Shown here: positions 50,087 to 57,868 of the stretch, in pieces
Position numbering within the stretch: position 1 is the stretch's first letter
Layout of the letters: every line of letters starts with the position of its first letter
Source: Streptomyces sp. NBC_01454
GTDB taxonomy: Bacteria > Actinomycetota > Actinomycetes > Streptomycetales > Streptomycetaceae
DNA length: 64,000 bases
Assembly: GCF_036227565.1 (NCBI RefSeq)
Contig: NZ_CP109460.1
Coordinates: 2,914,001-2,978,000 of the forward strand
Reading direction: 5' to 3'
The notes under the pieces: generated by a model
The model's database searches: none
Seen by the model: only the letters and a program-made list of their open reading frames with translations
What the model was told of the DNA's origin: nothing
Program-made: the position numbers and the translations under genes

Positions 50087-51985
50087 TCAGCCGAACCGCG
50101 AAACCTGCCCGGCCAGCCGCAGCACCAGCAGCTCGACCTCCGCGGCGCTGGTGGTCAGGTCGGCCTCCAGCTCGTCCGCGACGGACTGGCGCTCCGGGGT
50201 GATGCGGCCGGTGTAGAAGATGACCGGCCCGGTGTAGCGGCCCTCGCTCCGCAGCCGCCCGACGTGCTCCAGGCCCTCGCGCGCGTTGGCGCCCCGGCCG
50301 ATGTCGGAGACGATCAGCGTCGGCTGCTCGACCGCGAGGGCGGCGTCCGCGGCATCGGAGTCCTCGGCGATCCGCACCACGGCACCCGCCGCCCGCAGCC
50401 GCCCCGCCAGGGGCTCGTTGCCGCCAGGGTGGTCGTCCACCCACAGGATCCGCACCCGCCGCAGCGGCGCACCGGACTCCTCGCTCCGCGTCGCCGGCCG
50501 CGCGCCGTACCCGGGCGACGGCACCGGGGCCGGGGTGGCCCGGACGTAGGGGGTGGGTTCGGGCTCCACGGCGGCCGGGAGCGCCGCCCCCTCGCGTAAT
50601 CGCCGCAGCAGCTCCGCGGACCGGGGCAGCGCCACCAGGCCGTCGATCAACGAGGTGAACTCCTGGTCGGTGACCATCTCCGGGAAGCCGCTGGGCAGTT
50701 GGCGCTCCAGCCGGTTCAGGGTCTGCTCCCGCGGTTCCCCGTCCTGTTCGGGCAGGTCGTGTTCGTGCAGGAAGCGGGAGACCACGGGCCGCTCCGCCGC
50801 CGGGAGGGCCTCCGGCGTCCGCAGCAGCCGGCGCACCTGCCGGTAGGTGCGGAACTCGGCGATCACCTCGCCCGTACCGCCGCCCGGGGCACCGGCCACC
50901 ATCCGGTAGAAGTCGGGGTAGAAATACTGCAGCAGCAGCGTACGGACCACCGCCTCGGGCGGGAAGTCGTCCCACATCGGGTTGAGCGTCGCCTCCAGCA
51001 CGAAGCCGTTCACCAGCCGCTTGATACGGCGCGGGTTGCGGGCCGAACGCTCCGCGAGCATCGTGGTCAGCCGCTCGTCCAGGAACTGGTCGATGCCGGC
51101 CTTCCGGGTGCACCGCCCGATGTACTCCCGTACGCCCTGCTGGTCGGCCACCGGAATGCGGTAGCTCGTCTGGAAGATCTTCTCCATGAACGCCGAGGCG
51201 GCGGGCGACAGATCGCGCAGCAGCCCGTTGGGGGCCAGCGCCGAACGGTCGCAGCCGACGACGAACGCCAGCCCCGGGACGTCCAGCGAGACCTTGACCG
51301 CCTCGCAGACCTTGAGCACCACCTCCTCCGGGCAGCGGTCGAGGTCGTCGATGAAGACGACCAGGAGCCGGCGCGGCCGGAACTCCTCGGTCTGCGACCA
51401 CTCCCGCACCAGATCGCCGATCGCCCCGCGCATCTCGTTGCGGGCCTGCGAGTCGACGGACAGGCTCTTCCACAGCTCGTCGACCAGACCGGCCACCCCC
51501 AGCGGCCCGGCGGCGACCGTCGTCAGGGCCCGCGCGGCCCGCAGCAGCGCGCGCCGCTCGGACAGCCGGTGCACTCCGCGCCGCAGCACCCGCCGGTCGA
51601 ACCGCATCAGGACGGACTTGATCAGCCCTTCCAGTGCGTCGTCGGCGGTCGAGGTCCAGGCGTTGAACCAGACGGTGTGGACCTCGGGGGCCCGCGCGAG
51701 TTCGGCGTCGACCAGCCGCATCAGGCTGCTCTTGCCCATGCCCCAGCCGGCGTCGACGGCGAGCGTGAAGGGGGTGGAGTCACGGGAGGCGACCAGCAGC
51801 CCGGCGAGCTGGCGGGCGGCCCGTCCGGTGCCCAGCAGATCCGCCGCCGAGTCGGTGACCGGTTCGTCGTTGAGCAGCGCGAACCGCGCGGGCGGCACGG
51901 GCGGGGCGATCTCGGTGCCGTGCGGGGACGGCGGGGCGGGGAACGGGCGGTGCGCGGGTCCGGATCCGGTGGGAGTGGTCGTCAT
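50087..51985 (-). CDS. KAP-family P-loop NTPase fused to a receiver domain, with a TTA codon
   Basis: 632 residues from ATG 51985. Residues 1-45 are Pro-rich. The KAP NTPase domain runs from about 50 to 400: Walker A DAGWGMGKSSLMRL (80-87), VWFNAWTSTADDALEGLIKSV, Walker B LLVVFIDDLDRCPEE (about 212), and sensor VVGCDRSALAP. A helical region then leads through a Pro linker to a receiver-like domain (about 512-632) with the acidic pair WVDDHPGG, acceptor Asp in IVSDIGRG and Thr in IFYTGR, but no clear conserved Lys. KAP members usually have membrane hairpins; at most one weak segment (AARALTTVAAGPLGVAGLV) is seen here. Codon 463 (50597-50599) is TTA, which implies bldA dependence. Function unknown. 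Confidence 0.88.
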   Translation of the reverse strand: MTTTPTGSGPAHRPFPAPPSPHGTEIAPPVPPARFALLNDEPVTDSAADLLGTGRAARQLAGLLVASRDSTPFTLAVDAGWGMGKSSLMRLVDAELARAPEVHTVWFNAWTSTADDALEGLIKSVLMRFDRRVLRRGVHRLSERRALLRAARALTTVAAGPLGVAGLVDELWKSLSVDSQARNEMRGAIGDLVREWSQTEEFRPRRLLVVFIDDLDRCPEEVVLKVCEAVKVSLDVPGLAFVVGCDRSALAPNGLLRDLSPAASAFMEKIFQTSYRIPVADQQGVREYIGRCTRKAGIDQFLDERLTTMLAERSARNPRRIKRLVNGFVLEATLNPMWDDFPPEAVVRTLLLQYFYPDFYRMVAGAPGGGTGEVIAEFRTYRQVRRLLRTPEALPAAERPVVSRFLHEHDLPEQDGEPREQTLNRLERQLPSGFPEMVTDQEFTSLIDGLVALPRSAELLRRLREGAALPAAVEPEPTPYVRATPAPVPSPGYGARPATRSEESGAPLRRVRILWVDDHPGGNEPLAGRLRAAGAVVRIAEDSDAADAALAVEQPTLIVSDIGRGANAREGLEHVGRLRSEGRYTGPVIFYTGRITPERQSVADELEADLTTSAAEVELLVLRLAGQVSRFG

Positions 51986-52238
51986 CCTTGGGCCCCCGGT
52001 GTCAGCTCGTCGGCGTGCTCGGCGGCCGGGCGGGAGCACCGGCCGTGCACCGGCCCGGAGCGTACCGCCGGGCGGCCCCCGCCCGTGGCCCGCCGCGGAA
52101 ATCGCCGGCGCCCGCCGCACCGGCACCCCGCGACAGCCTCCACCCCTCCCGCCCGGATCCTCACCGAGCGTGAGGAACCTCCCCCGCTCCGTGGGTCAAC
52201 GTGGGGAAAAACACCGGGCGGCCGCCGAGAGGCGCCCG

Positions 52239-52244
52239 TAAGGT
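52239..52244 (+). promoter_or_regulatory. -10 box (TAAGGT) of the aminotransferase gene
   Basis: TAAGGT ends seven bases before the ATG at 52252 and no ribosome site precedes that ATG, so transcription probably starts at the start codon. The remaining 250 bases up to the divergent KAP gene hold no gene and no clear second promoter. Confidence 0.5.
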
Positions 52245-52251
52245 GGCGGAC

Positions 52252-53463
52252 ATGCAGGTGATCCAGTCAACGAAGCTCGCCAACGTCTGCTACGAGATCC
52301 GTGGCCCGGTGCTCGAGGAGGCCATGCGGCTGGAGGCGGCGGGTCACCGCATCCTCAAGCTCAACACCGGCAATCCGGCGGCGTTCGGCTTCGAGTGCCC
52401 GCCGGAGATCCTGGAGGACATCCTCCGCACGGTCGGCAGCGCCCACGGCTACGGCGACGCGAAGGGCCTGCTGTCCGCCCGCCGCGCGGTGATGCAGCAC
52501 TACCAGACCCAGGGCATCGAACTCTCCGTCGACGACATCTACCTCGGCAACGGCGTCTCCGAGCTGATCCAGATGTCCATGCAGGCACTGCTGGACGACG
52601 GCGACGAGGTACTGGTCCCGGCCCCGGACTACCCGCTGTGGACGGCCTCGGTCTCGCTCTCCGGCGGCACGGCCGTGCACTACCGCTGTGACGAGCAGGC
52701 CGACTGGATGCCGGACCTCGCCGACATCGAGCGCAAGGTCACCGACCGCACCAAGGCGATCGTCGTCATCAACCCCAACAACCCCACGGGTGCCGTCTAC
52801 GACGACGAGCTGCTGCGGGGCATCGCGGAGATCGCCCGCCGGCACAACCTGATCGTCTGCGCCGACGAGATCTACGACAAGATCCTCTACGACGGCGTCA
52901 CCCACACCCCGTTCGCCGCCCTCGCCCCCGACCTGCTGACCCTGACCTTCAATGGGCTGTCGAAGTCCTACCGGGTGGCGGGCTACCGCAGCGGCTGGAT
53001 GGCGGTCTGCGGCCCGAAGGCACATGCCGCCTCGTACATCGAGGGCCTGACGATCCTGGCCAATATGCGGCTGTGCGCCAATATGCCGGCCCAGCATGCC
53101 GTGGCCACCGCGCTCGGCGGCCGTCAGTCGATCAACGAACTGGTACTGCCCGGCGGCCGGCTGCTGGAACAGCGCGACACGGCGTACGAGCTGCTCACCC
53201 GGATCCCCGGGGTCAGCTGCGTCAAGCCGAAGGGCGCGCTGTACGCCTTCCCGCGCCTGGACCCCAAGGTCTACAAGGTCAAGGACGACCGGCAGATGGT
53301 GCTCGACCTGCTCCGCGCCGAGAAGATCATGATCGTGCACGGCACCGGCTTCAACTGGCCCGAGCCGGATCACTTCCGCCTGGTCACCCTGCCCGGCAAG
53401 GACGAGCTGACGGATGCCGTCACCCGGATCGGCTCCTTCCTCGACGGTTACGGACAGTACTGA
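52252..53463 (+). CDS. Class I/II aminotransferase (AlaA-like)
   Basis: 403 residues. Fold-type I PLP enzyme. LKLNTGNPAAFGFECPPEI is the N-terminal block typical of AlaA/aspartate aminotransferase-like proteins, YPLWTASVSLSGGTAVHY and INPNNPTGAVYDDELL bind substrate and PLP, ADEIYDKILYDG holds the PLP Asp and Tyr, and the Schiff-base Lys is in NGLSKSYRVAGYRSGW (about 238). Transfers amino groups between alanine, glutamate and 2-oxoacids. Likely leaderless. A separate unit from the KAP gene, which is divergent. Confidence 0.93.
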   Translation: MQVIQSTKLANVCYEIRGPVLEEAMRLEAAGHRILKLNTGNPAAFGFECPPEILEDILRTVGSAHGYGDAKGLLSARRAVMQHYQTQGIELSVDDIYLGNGVSELIQMSMQALLDDGDEVLVPAPDYPLWTASVSLSGGTAVHYRCDEQADWMPDLADIERKVTDRTKAIVVINPNNPTGAVYDDELLRGIAEIARRHNLIVCADEIYDKILYDGVTHTPFAALAPDLLTLTFNGLSKSYRVAGYRSGWMAVCGPKAHAASYIEGLTILANMRLCANMPAQHAVATALGGRQSINELVLPGGRLLEQRDTAYELLTRIPGVSCVKPKGALYAFPRLDPKVYKVKDDRQMVLDLLRAEKIMIVHGTGFNWPEPDHFRLVTLPGKDELTDAVTRIGSFLDGYGQY

Positions 53464-53489
53464 ATCACCGCGATTTTTCTATACGGATC

Positions 53490-53541
53490 TCAACTTTAGA
53501 CAGAGTCCAAGCTAGGATGGTCTCCTGACGCTTTCAGGAGG
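53490..53541 (+). promoter_or_regulatory. Promoter and RBS-containing hairpin before a small gene
   Basis: TCAACT (53490-53495) and TAGGAT (53513-53518) are 17 bases apart and form a plausible promoter. Directly after it, CTCCTGA (53522-53528) pairs with TCAGGAG (53534-53540) in a seven-bp hairpin whose right arm is the Shine-Dalgarno sequence AGGAGG (53536-53541) of the gene at 53549. Depending on the exact start site, the left arm may be partly absent from the message. Confidence 0.5.
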
Positions 53542-53548
53542 CCGTCCC

Positions 53549-53983
53549 ATGTACGAACCGATCCGCACCAAGTCGGTCCACACCACGGCCGCCGCCCCGC
53601 AGATCCCGCACCGCTCCCGCGAGGAGGAGCTGGACATCCGGCTCGCCACCCAGCTGACCGCACTGCTCACCGTCACCGATGAGCTACATGCGCTGGCGAC
53701 GCGGGCCGACGGCGCCGCGGCCGACGGCGCCGCGCTGGCCGCCGCCGCCGAGCGCATCGCCGAGCAGGTCGCACGGCTGAGCGGCGGCCACTATCCGCTG
53801 CGCGCCGAGCCCACCGACGGCGGCGCCGCCTCCCGGGCCGCGGCCCTCCACCAGCGCGCCCACACCCTCGCCGGAAACGCCCTCGCCCTCGCCACGACCC
53901 GGAACGACACCGCGGTGACGGCCCTGGCGGTGGAGCGGATGGCGGCGCACGCCGCACCGCTGCGGGATCTCGCCACGGCCTGA
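53549..53983 (+). CDS. Ala-rich small protein, unknown
   Basis: 144 residues, mostly helical and very rich in alanine. It has two heptad-like stretches: LATQLTALLTVTDELHALATRAD and AAERIAEQVARLSGG in the first half, AAALHQRAHTLAGNALALATTRNDTAVTALAVERMAAHAAPL in the second. No signal peptide or membrane segment. A coiled-coil or four-helix bundle is likely. AGGAGG is well placed before the ATG. Convergent with PEP carboxykinase. No family is recognised, and no function is claimed. Confidence 0.7.
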   Translation: MYEPIRTKSVHTTAAAPQIPHRSREEELDIRLATQLTALLTVTDELHALATRADGAAADGAALAAAAERIAEQVARLSGGHYPLRAEPTDGGAASRAAALHQRAHTLAGNALALATTRNDTAVTALAVERMAAHAAPLRDLATA

Positions 53984-54071
53984 GCCCGCGCCGCACGCAG
54001 CGGACGCCGCCGCCTCACCCGACCGGCCCCAATGGGCGGCCCCGATGTCGCCCGGCCCCGCACCGCACGAG

Positions 54072-54106
54072 CCGGGGCCCCGCACCTGTGTGGTGCGGGG
54101 CCCCGG
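54072..54106. terminator. Bidirectional terminator before PEP carboxykinase
   Basis: CCGGGGCCCCGCACC (54072-54086) pairs perfectly with GGTGCGGGGCCCCGG (54092-54106) around a five-base loop. This 15-bp stem lies between two convergent genes. Confidence 0.9.
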
Positions 54107-54127
54107 GTGGTGCGCGGTGTGCCGCGG

Positions 54128-55948
54128 TCAGCCGAGCCGCTGGACCAGCGCGCGGTACTCGTCCCACAGCTCCTTCGGCGTGTGGTCACCGAAGGTGTTG
54201 AGGTGCTCGGGGATCAGCGCCGCCTCCTCGCGCCACACGTCCTTGTCGACGGTCAGCAGGAAGTCGAGGTCGGCGTCGTCGAGACCGAGGCCCTCGGTGT
54301 CCAGCGACTCCTTGGTGGGCAGCACGCCGATGGGCGTCTCGACCCCCTCGGCCTTGCCCTCCAGCCGCTCGACGATCCACTTGAGCACCCGGCCGTTCTC
54401 GCCGAAGCCCGGCCACACGAAGCGGCCCTTGTCGTCCTTGCGGAACCAGTTGACGTAGTAGATCTTCGGCAGCTTGGCCTGGTCCTTGTCGGCACCGACC
54501 TTGACCCAATGCCCCATGTAGTCGCCCATGTTGTAGCCGCAGAACGGCAGCATGGCGAACGGGTCGCGGCGCAGCTCGCCGACCTTGCCCTCGGCCGCGG
54601 CGGTCTTCTCGCTGGCGACGTTGGCGCCGAGGAAGACGCCGTGCTGCCAGGTCAGCGACTCGGTCACCAGCGGCACGGCGCTGGCGCGGCGGCCGCCGAA
54701 GAGGATGGCCGAGATCGGCACGCCCCGGGGGTCCTCCCACTCGGGCGCGATGATCGGGCACTGGCCGGCCGGGACGGTGAAGCGGGCGTTGGGGTGGGCG
54801 GCCGGGGTCCCGGACTCCGGGGTCCAGTCGTTGCCCTTCCAGTCCGTGAGGTGGGCGGGCTTCTCCTCCGTCATGCCCTCCCACCACACGTCGCCGTCGT
54901 CGGTCAGCGCGACGTTGGTGAAGACGGAGTTGCCCCACATCGTCTTCATGGCGTTGGCGTTGGTGTGCTCGCCGGTGCCGGGCGCGACACCGAAGAAGCC
55001 GGCCTCGGGGTTGATCGCGTAGAGGCGGCCGTCCTCACCGAAGCGCATCCAGGCGATGTCGTCGCCGATGGTCTCGACCGTCCAGCCGGAGATCGTGGGC
55101 TCCAGCATCGCGAGGTTGGTCTTGCCACAGGCGCTCGGGAAGGCGGCGGCGACGTACTTGGCCTCGCCCTGCGGCGGCGTGAGCTTGAGGATCAGCATGT
55201 GCTCGGCGAGCCAGCCCTCGTCGCGCGCCATGACGGAGGCGATGCGCAGCGCGTAACACTTCTTGCCGAGCAGGGCGTTGCCGCCGTAGCCCGAGCCGTA
55301 GGACCAGATCTCGCGGTCCTCGGGGAAGTGCGAGATGTACTTGGTGGAGTTGCACGGCCACGGAACGTCGGCCTCGCCCTCGGCCAGCGGGGCGCCGAGG
55401 GTGTGCACCGCCTTGACGAAGAAGCCGTCGTCGCCGAGCTGGTCGAGCACCGGCCGGCCCATGCGCGTCATGGTGCGCATGGAGACCGCGACGTAGGCGG
55501 AGTCGGTGATCTCCACGCCGATCGCGGAAAGCGGGGAGCCGAGCGGCCCCATGCAGAACGGGACGACGTACATCGTCCGGCCCTTCATCGCACCGCGGAA
55601 GATGCCCTTCTCGCCTGCGAAGATCTCCCGCATCTCGGCGGGGGCCTTCCAGTGGTTGGTCGGGCCGGCGTCCTCTTCCTTCTCGGCGCAGATGAAAGTG
55701 CGGTCCTCGACACGCGCCACGTCCGAGGGGTCGGAGGCGGCGTAGTACGAGTTGGGGCGCTTGATCGGGTCGAGCTTCTTGAACGTGCCCTTGTCGACGA
55801 GCTCCTCGCACAGCCGCTCGTACTCCGCCTCCGAGCCGTCACACCAGACGACCCGGTCGGGCTGGGTGATCGCTGCGATCTCGTCGACCCAGGAAAGGAG
55901 TCCCTGGTGACCGGTCGGAAGGGTGGGAGCCGCGTTGTCGCGCGCCAC
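54128..55948 (-). CDS. pckG: GTP-dependent phosphoenolpyruvate carboxykinase
   Basis: 606 residues from GTG 55948, which has TAGGAG seven bases upstream; this gives the normal length of the GTP-type enzyme. Converts oxaloacetate to PEP with GTP at the gateway to gluconeogenesis. The kinase-1a loop with the reactive Cys is [15 protein letters not shown] (about 276), the metal site is in [13 protein letters not shown], and the substrate region is in [30 protein letters not shown] and the guanine-binding [24 protein letters not shown] are also present. Single-gene unit with a strong terminator. Confidence 0.97.
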   Translation of the reverse strand: MARDNAAPTLPTGHQGLLSWVDEIAAITQPDRVVWCDGSEAEYERLCEELVDKGTFKKLDPIKRPNSYYAASDPSDVARVEDRTFICAEKEEDAGPTNHWKAPAEMREIFAGEKGIFRGAMKGRTMYVVPFCMGPLGSPLSAIGVEITDSAYVAVSMRTMTRMGRPVLDQLGDDGFFVKAVHTLGAPLAEGEADVPWPCNSTKYISHFPEDREIWSYGSGYGGNALLGKKCYALRIASVMARDEGWLAEHMLILKLTPPQGEAKYVAAAFPSACGKTNLAMLEPTISGWTVETIGDDIAWMRFGEDGRLYAINPEAGFFGVAPGTGEHTNANAMKTMWGNSVFTNVALTDDGDVWWEGMTEEKPAHLTDWKGNDWTPESGTPAAHPNARFTVPAGQCPIIAPEWEDPRGVPISAILFGGRRASAVPLVTESLTWQHGVFLGANVASEKTAAAEGKVGELRRDPFAMLPFCGYNMGDYMGHWVKVGADKDQAKLPKIYYVNWFRKDDKGRFVWPGFGENGRVLKWIVERLEGKAEGVETPIGVLPTKESLDTEGLGLDDADLDFLLTVDKDVWREEAALIPEHLNTFGDHTPKELWDEYRALVQRLG

Positions 55949-56125
55949 GATCGCTCCTAGATGAGGGTCTGGACGGATATCTACCCGATTCGCCGGGAAC
56001 ATCCGCTTCTTTTGATTGTCTGCCCCTTGGGGGCCTCGACCCGGATGCTTCGTGACCGCTCATCCGGTGCCGACCGCACTCATTTGATCATCCGACCCGG
56101 AGGGAGTTCTGTCCAGAGGGCGCCT

Positions 56126-56166
56126 TGGTGACCGTCACCACTCCGGTATGAATCCGTAACTTACGG
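56126..56166. promoter_or_regulatory. Two dyads upstream of the TrhA gene
   Basis: TGGTGAC-C-GTCACCA (56126-56140) and CCGTAA-C-TTACGG (56154-56166) are two perfect odd-length dyads, with centres 27 bases apart, in the 239-base region between pckG and the TrhA gene. The -10 box TAGCAT (56176-56181) ends six bases before the TrhA ATG (leaderless), so the second dyad sits at the -35 position. Confidence 0.5.
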
Positions 56167-56187
56167 TGGCGTAGGTAGCATGTCGCC

Positions 56188-56904
56188 ATGACTTCCGCGC
56201 CCGACGCCGCCGACAGCCAGCCCCCCTCCGCGCCGCCCGCGGTCGCGGCCGTCGCCGCCGCGGCCGCGCCCCTCAAACCCAGACTGCGCGGCTGGCTGCA
56301 CGCCGGGATGTTCCCCGCCGCGCTGCTCTCCGGCATCCTTCTCACCGCCCTCGCCGACAGCCCCCGCGGCCGCCTGGCCTGCGCCATCTACACCATGACC
56401 GCCTGCCTGCTGTTCGGCGTCAGCGCCCTTTACCACCGCGGCAATTGGGGACCGCGGGCCGACGGCGTGCTGCGCCGGCTCGACCACGCGAATATCTTCC
56501 TGATCATCGCGGGCACCTACACGCCGCTGACGATGCTGCTCATGCCGGGATCCCGCGGCGAGACCCTGCTCTGGGCGATCTGGGCGGCCGCCCTGGCCGG
56601 CATCCTCTTCCGGGTCTTCTGGGTCGGTGCTCCCCGCTGGCTGTACACCCCCTGCTACATCGCCATGGGCTGGGCCGCCGTCTTCTTCCTGCCCGATTTC
56701 CTGCGCACCGGCGGCGTCGCCGTCCTGGTGCTGGTCGTCGTCGGCGGGCTGCTTTACAGCGCGGGCGGCGTGATCTACGGCCTCAAGCGCCCCAACCCCT
56801 CACCCCAGTGGTTCGGCTTCCACGAGGTCTTCCACTCCCTCACCCTGGCGGCCTTCGTCGTGCACTACGTCGGGATCTCGCTGGTGGCCTACACCCACGC
56901 CTGA
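56188..56904 (+). CDS. trhA: TrhA / hemolysin III family membrane protein
   Basis: 238 residues, seven membrane segments after a 30-residue Ala/Pro-rich cytoplasmic part. Of the PAQR/HlyIII superfamily. The conserved residues are present: Ser and His in FGVSALYHRGNWG, RRLDHANIFLIIAGTYTP, and the C-terminal FHEVFHSLTLAAFVVHY, whose histidines form the zinc site. These proteins influence membrane energetics and fluidity; the haemolysin name is historical. Probably leaderless. A terminator with a T-run follows at 56980. Confidence 0.92.
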   Translation: MTSAPDAADSQPPSAPPAVAAVAAAAAPLKPRLRGWLHAGMFPAALLSGILLTALADSPRGRLACAIYTMTACLLFGVSALYHRGNWGPRADGVLRRLDHANIFLIIAGTYTPLTMLLMPGSRGETLLWAIWAAALAGILFRVFWVGAPRWLYTPCYIAMGWAAVFFLPDFLRTGGVAVLVLVVVGGLLYSAGGVIYGLKRPNPSPQWFGFHEVFHSLTLAAFVVHYVGISLVAYTHA

Positions 56905-56979
56905 CCGGCCCCGGCCCGGGCCCGAGCCGGCCCCGGCCTCCACATCCGGCACCCCGCACCCCCTCCCCCACATCTCCGT

Positions 56980-57006
56980 GGCCGCGACTTCGCGTCGCGG
57001 CCTTTT
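56980..57006 (+). terminator. Intrinsic terminator of the TrhA gene
   Basis: GGCCGCGAC (56980-56988) pairs with GTCGCGGCC (56994-57002) around a five-base loop, followed by TTTT. It has the classical GC stem and T-run form. Confidence 0.85.
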
Positions 57007-57050
57007 CCGTTCCCGCGGCCTTTTCCGTTCCCGTGGCCTTTCCGTTCCCG
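56998..57050 (+). repeat. 18-bp tandem repeat, three copies
   Basis: CGGCCTTTTCCGTTCCCG occurs at 56998-57015 and 57016-57033, and once more with one T missing and C to T at the first base (57034-57050). The first copy includes the right arm and T-run of the terminator, so slippage from that T-rich end could have created the array. The rest of the 337-base region up to the TetR gene holds only a dyad. Confidence 0.8.
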
Positions 57051-57099
57051 TGCCCGTCGCCGCTCACCCGGCCGACCCTCCCCGGACTACTTCACCCAA

Positions 57100-57113
57100 C
57101 GTAATCAGTTACG
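57100..57113. promoter_or_regulatory. Dyad upstream of the TetR gene
   Basis: CGTAA (57100-57104) and TTACG (57109-57113) are inverted around a four-base centre, 128 bases before the TetR start. TetR proteins usually bind such dyads in their own promoter. The half-sites are the same as in the dyad upstream of the TrhA gene, but the centre is three bases longer. Confidence 0.4.
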
Positions 57114-57241
57114 CGCCACAGCGTGACACACCCCACTGACAACCGACAGCGCGCGCCCGGCCAACCGCGAGCGCGGGCGCCGTGCCCGCACCCCCGCCAC
57201 GCCGTCGTTTCCGGGGCGCGAGATGGCCGACAATGCTGCCC

Positions 57242-57868
57242 ATGGCCTCCGCACACCTCTCCCCCACCCCGGCGTCCGGGACCCCGAAGCCCGGGCTGCG
57301 GGAGCGGAAGAAGCTCCAGACCCGGCAGGCGATCCGGCGGGCCGCCCACCGGCTCTTCGCGGAGCGGGGCTACGACGCCACGCCGGTCGACCGGATCGCC
57401 GAGGCCGCCGATGTCTCACCGAGCACGGTCTTCCGCTACTTCCCCACCAAGGAGGACATCGTGCTCGCGGACGGCCGGCACGCCGTGCGGGAGGCCGGGC
57501 TGCGGGCCCGGCCCGCGGACGAGCCGGTGGTCGAGTCGATGCGCCAGATCACCGTCGAGGCGCTGCGCCGGCTCACCGCGCAGGAGCGCGGCGAACTCGT
57601 CCAGCGCGTCCGGCTGATCCGTGAGGTGCCCGCCGTCCGGGGCCGCGCGGCGGAGCACACCGCACGGGACGCCGCGGGGCTCACCGCGGTGCTGGCGGAA
57701 CGCTCCGGCCGCCCGGACGGCGACCCGGAGCTGCGGGTGATCGCTGCCGCGCTGCTGGCCGCGCTCCAGGAGGCGATGCTGACCTGGGTCGAGAACGGTC
57801 CGGAGGCTGATCCGGAAGCGCTGGTCCACCGGGCCATGGACGTCCTGGCCCGGGGCCTCACGCCGTAG
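57242..57868 (+). CDS. TetR-family transcriptional regulator
   Basis: 208 residues from the ATG at 57242. N-terminal helix-turn-helix (RKKLQTRQAIRRAAHRLFAERGYDATPVDRIAEAADVSPSTVFRYFPTKEDIVLAD), followed by an all-helical ligand-binding domain. GACAAT (57229-57234) ends seven bases before the ATG, so a leaderless start is possible; an in-frame ATG at 57233 is an alternative. The gene ends 11 bases inside the end of the convergent amidase gene. Its target is unknown, with the amidase as one candidate. Confidence 0.87.
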   Translation: MASAHLSPTPASGTPKPGLRERKKLQTRQAIRRAAHRLFAERGYDATPVDRIAEAADVSPSTVFRYFPTKEDIVLADGRHAVREAGLRARPADEPVVESMRQITVEALRRLTAQERGELVQRVRLIREVPAVRGRAAEHTARDAAGLTAVLAERSGRPDGDPELRVIAAALLAALQEAMLTWVENGPEADPEALVHRAMDVLARGLTP

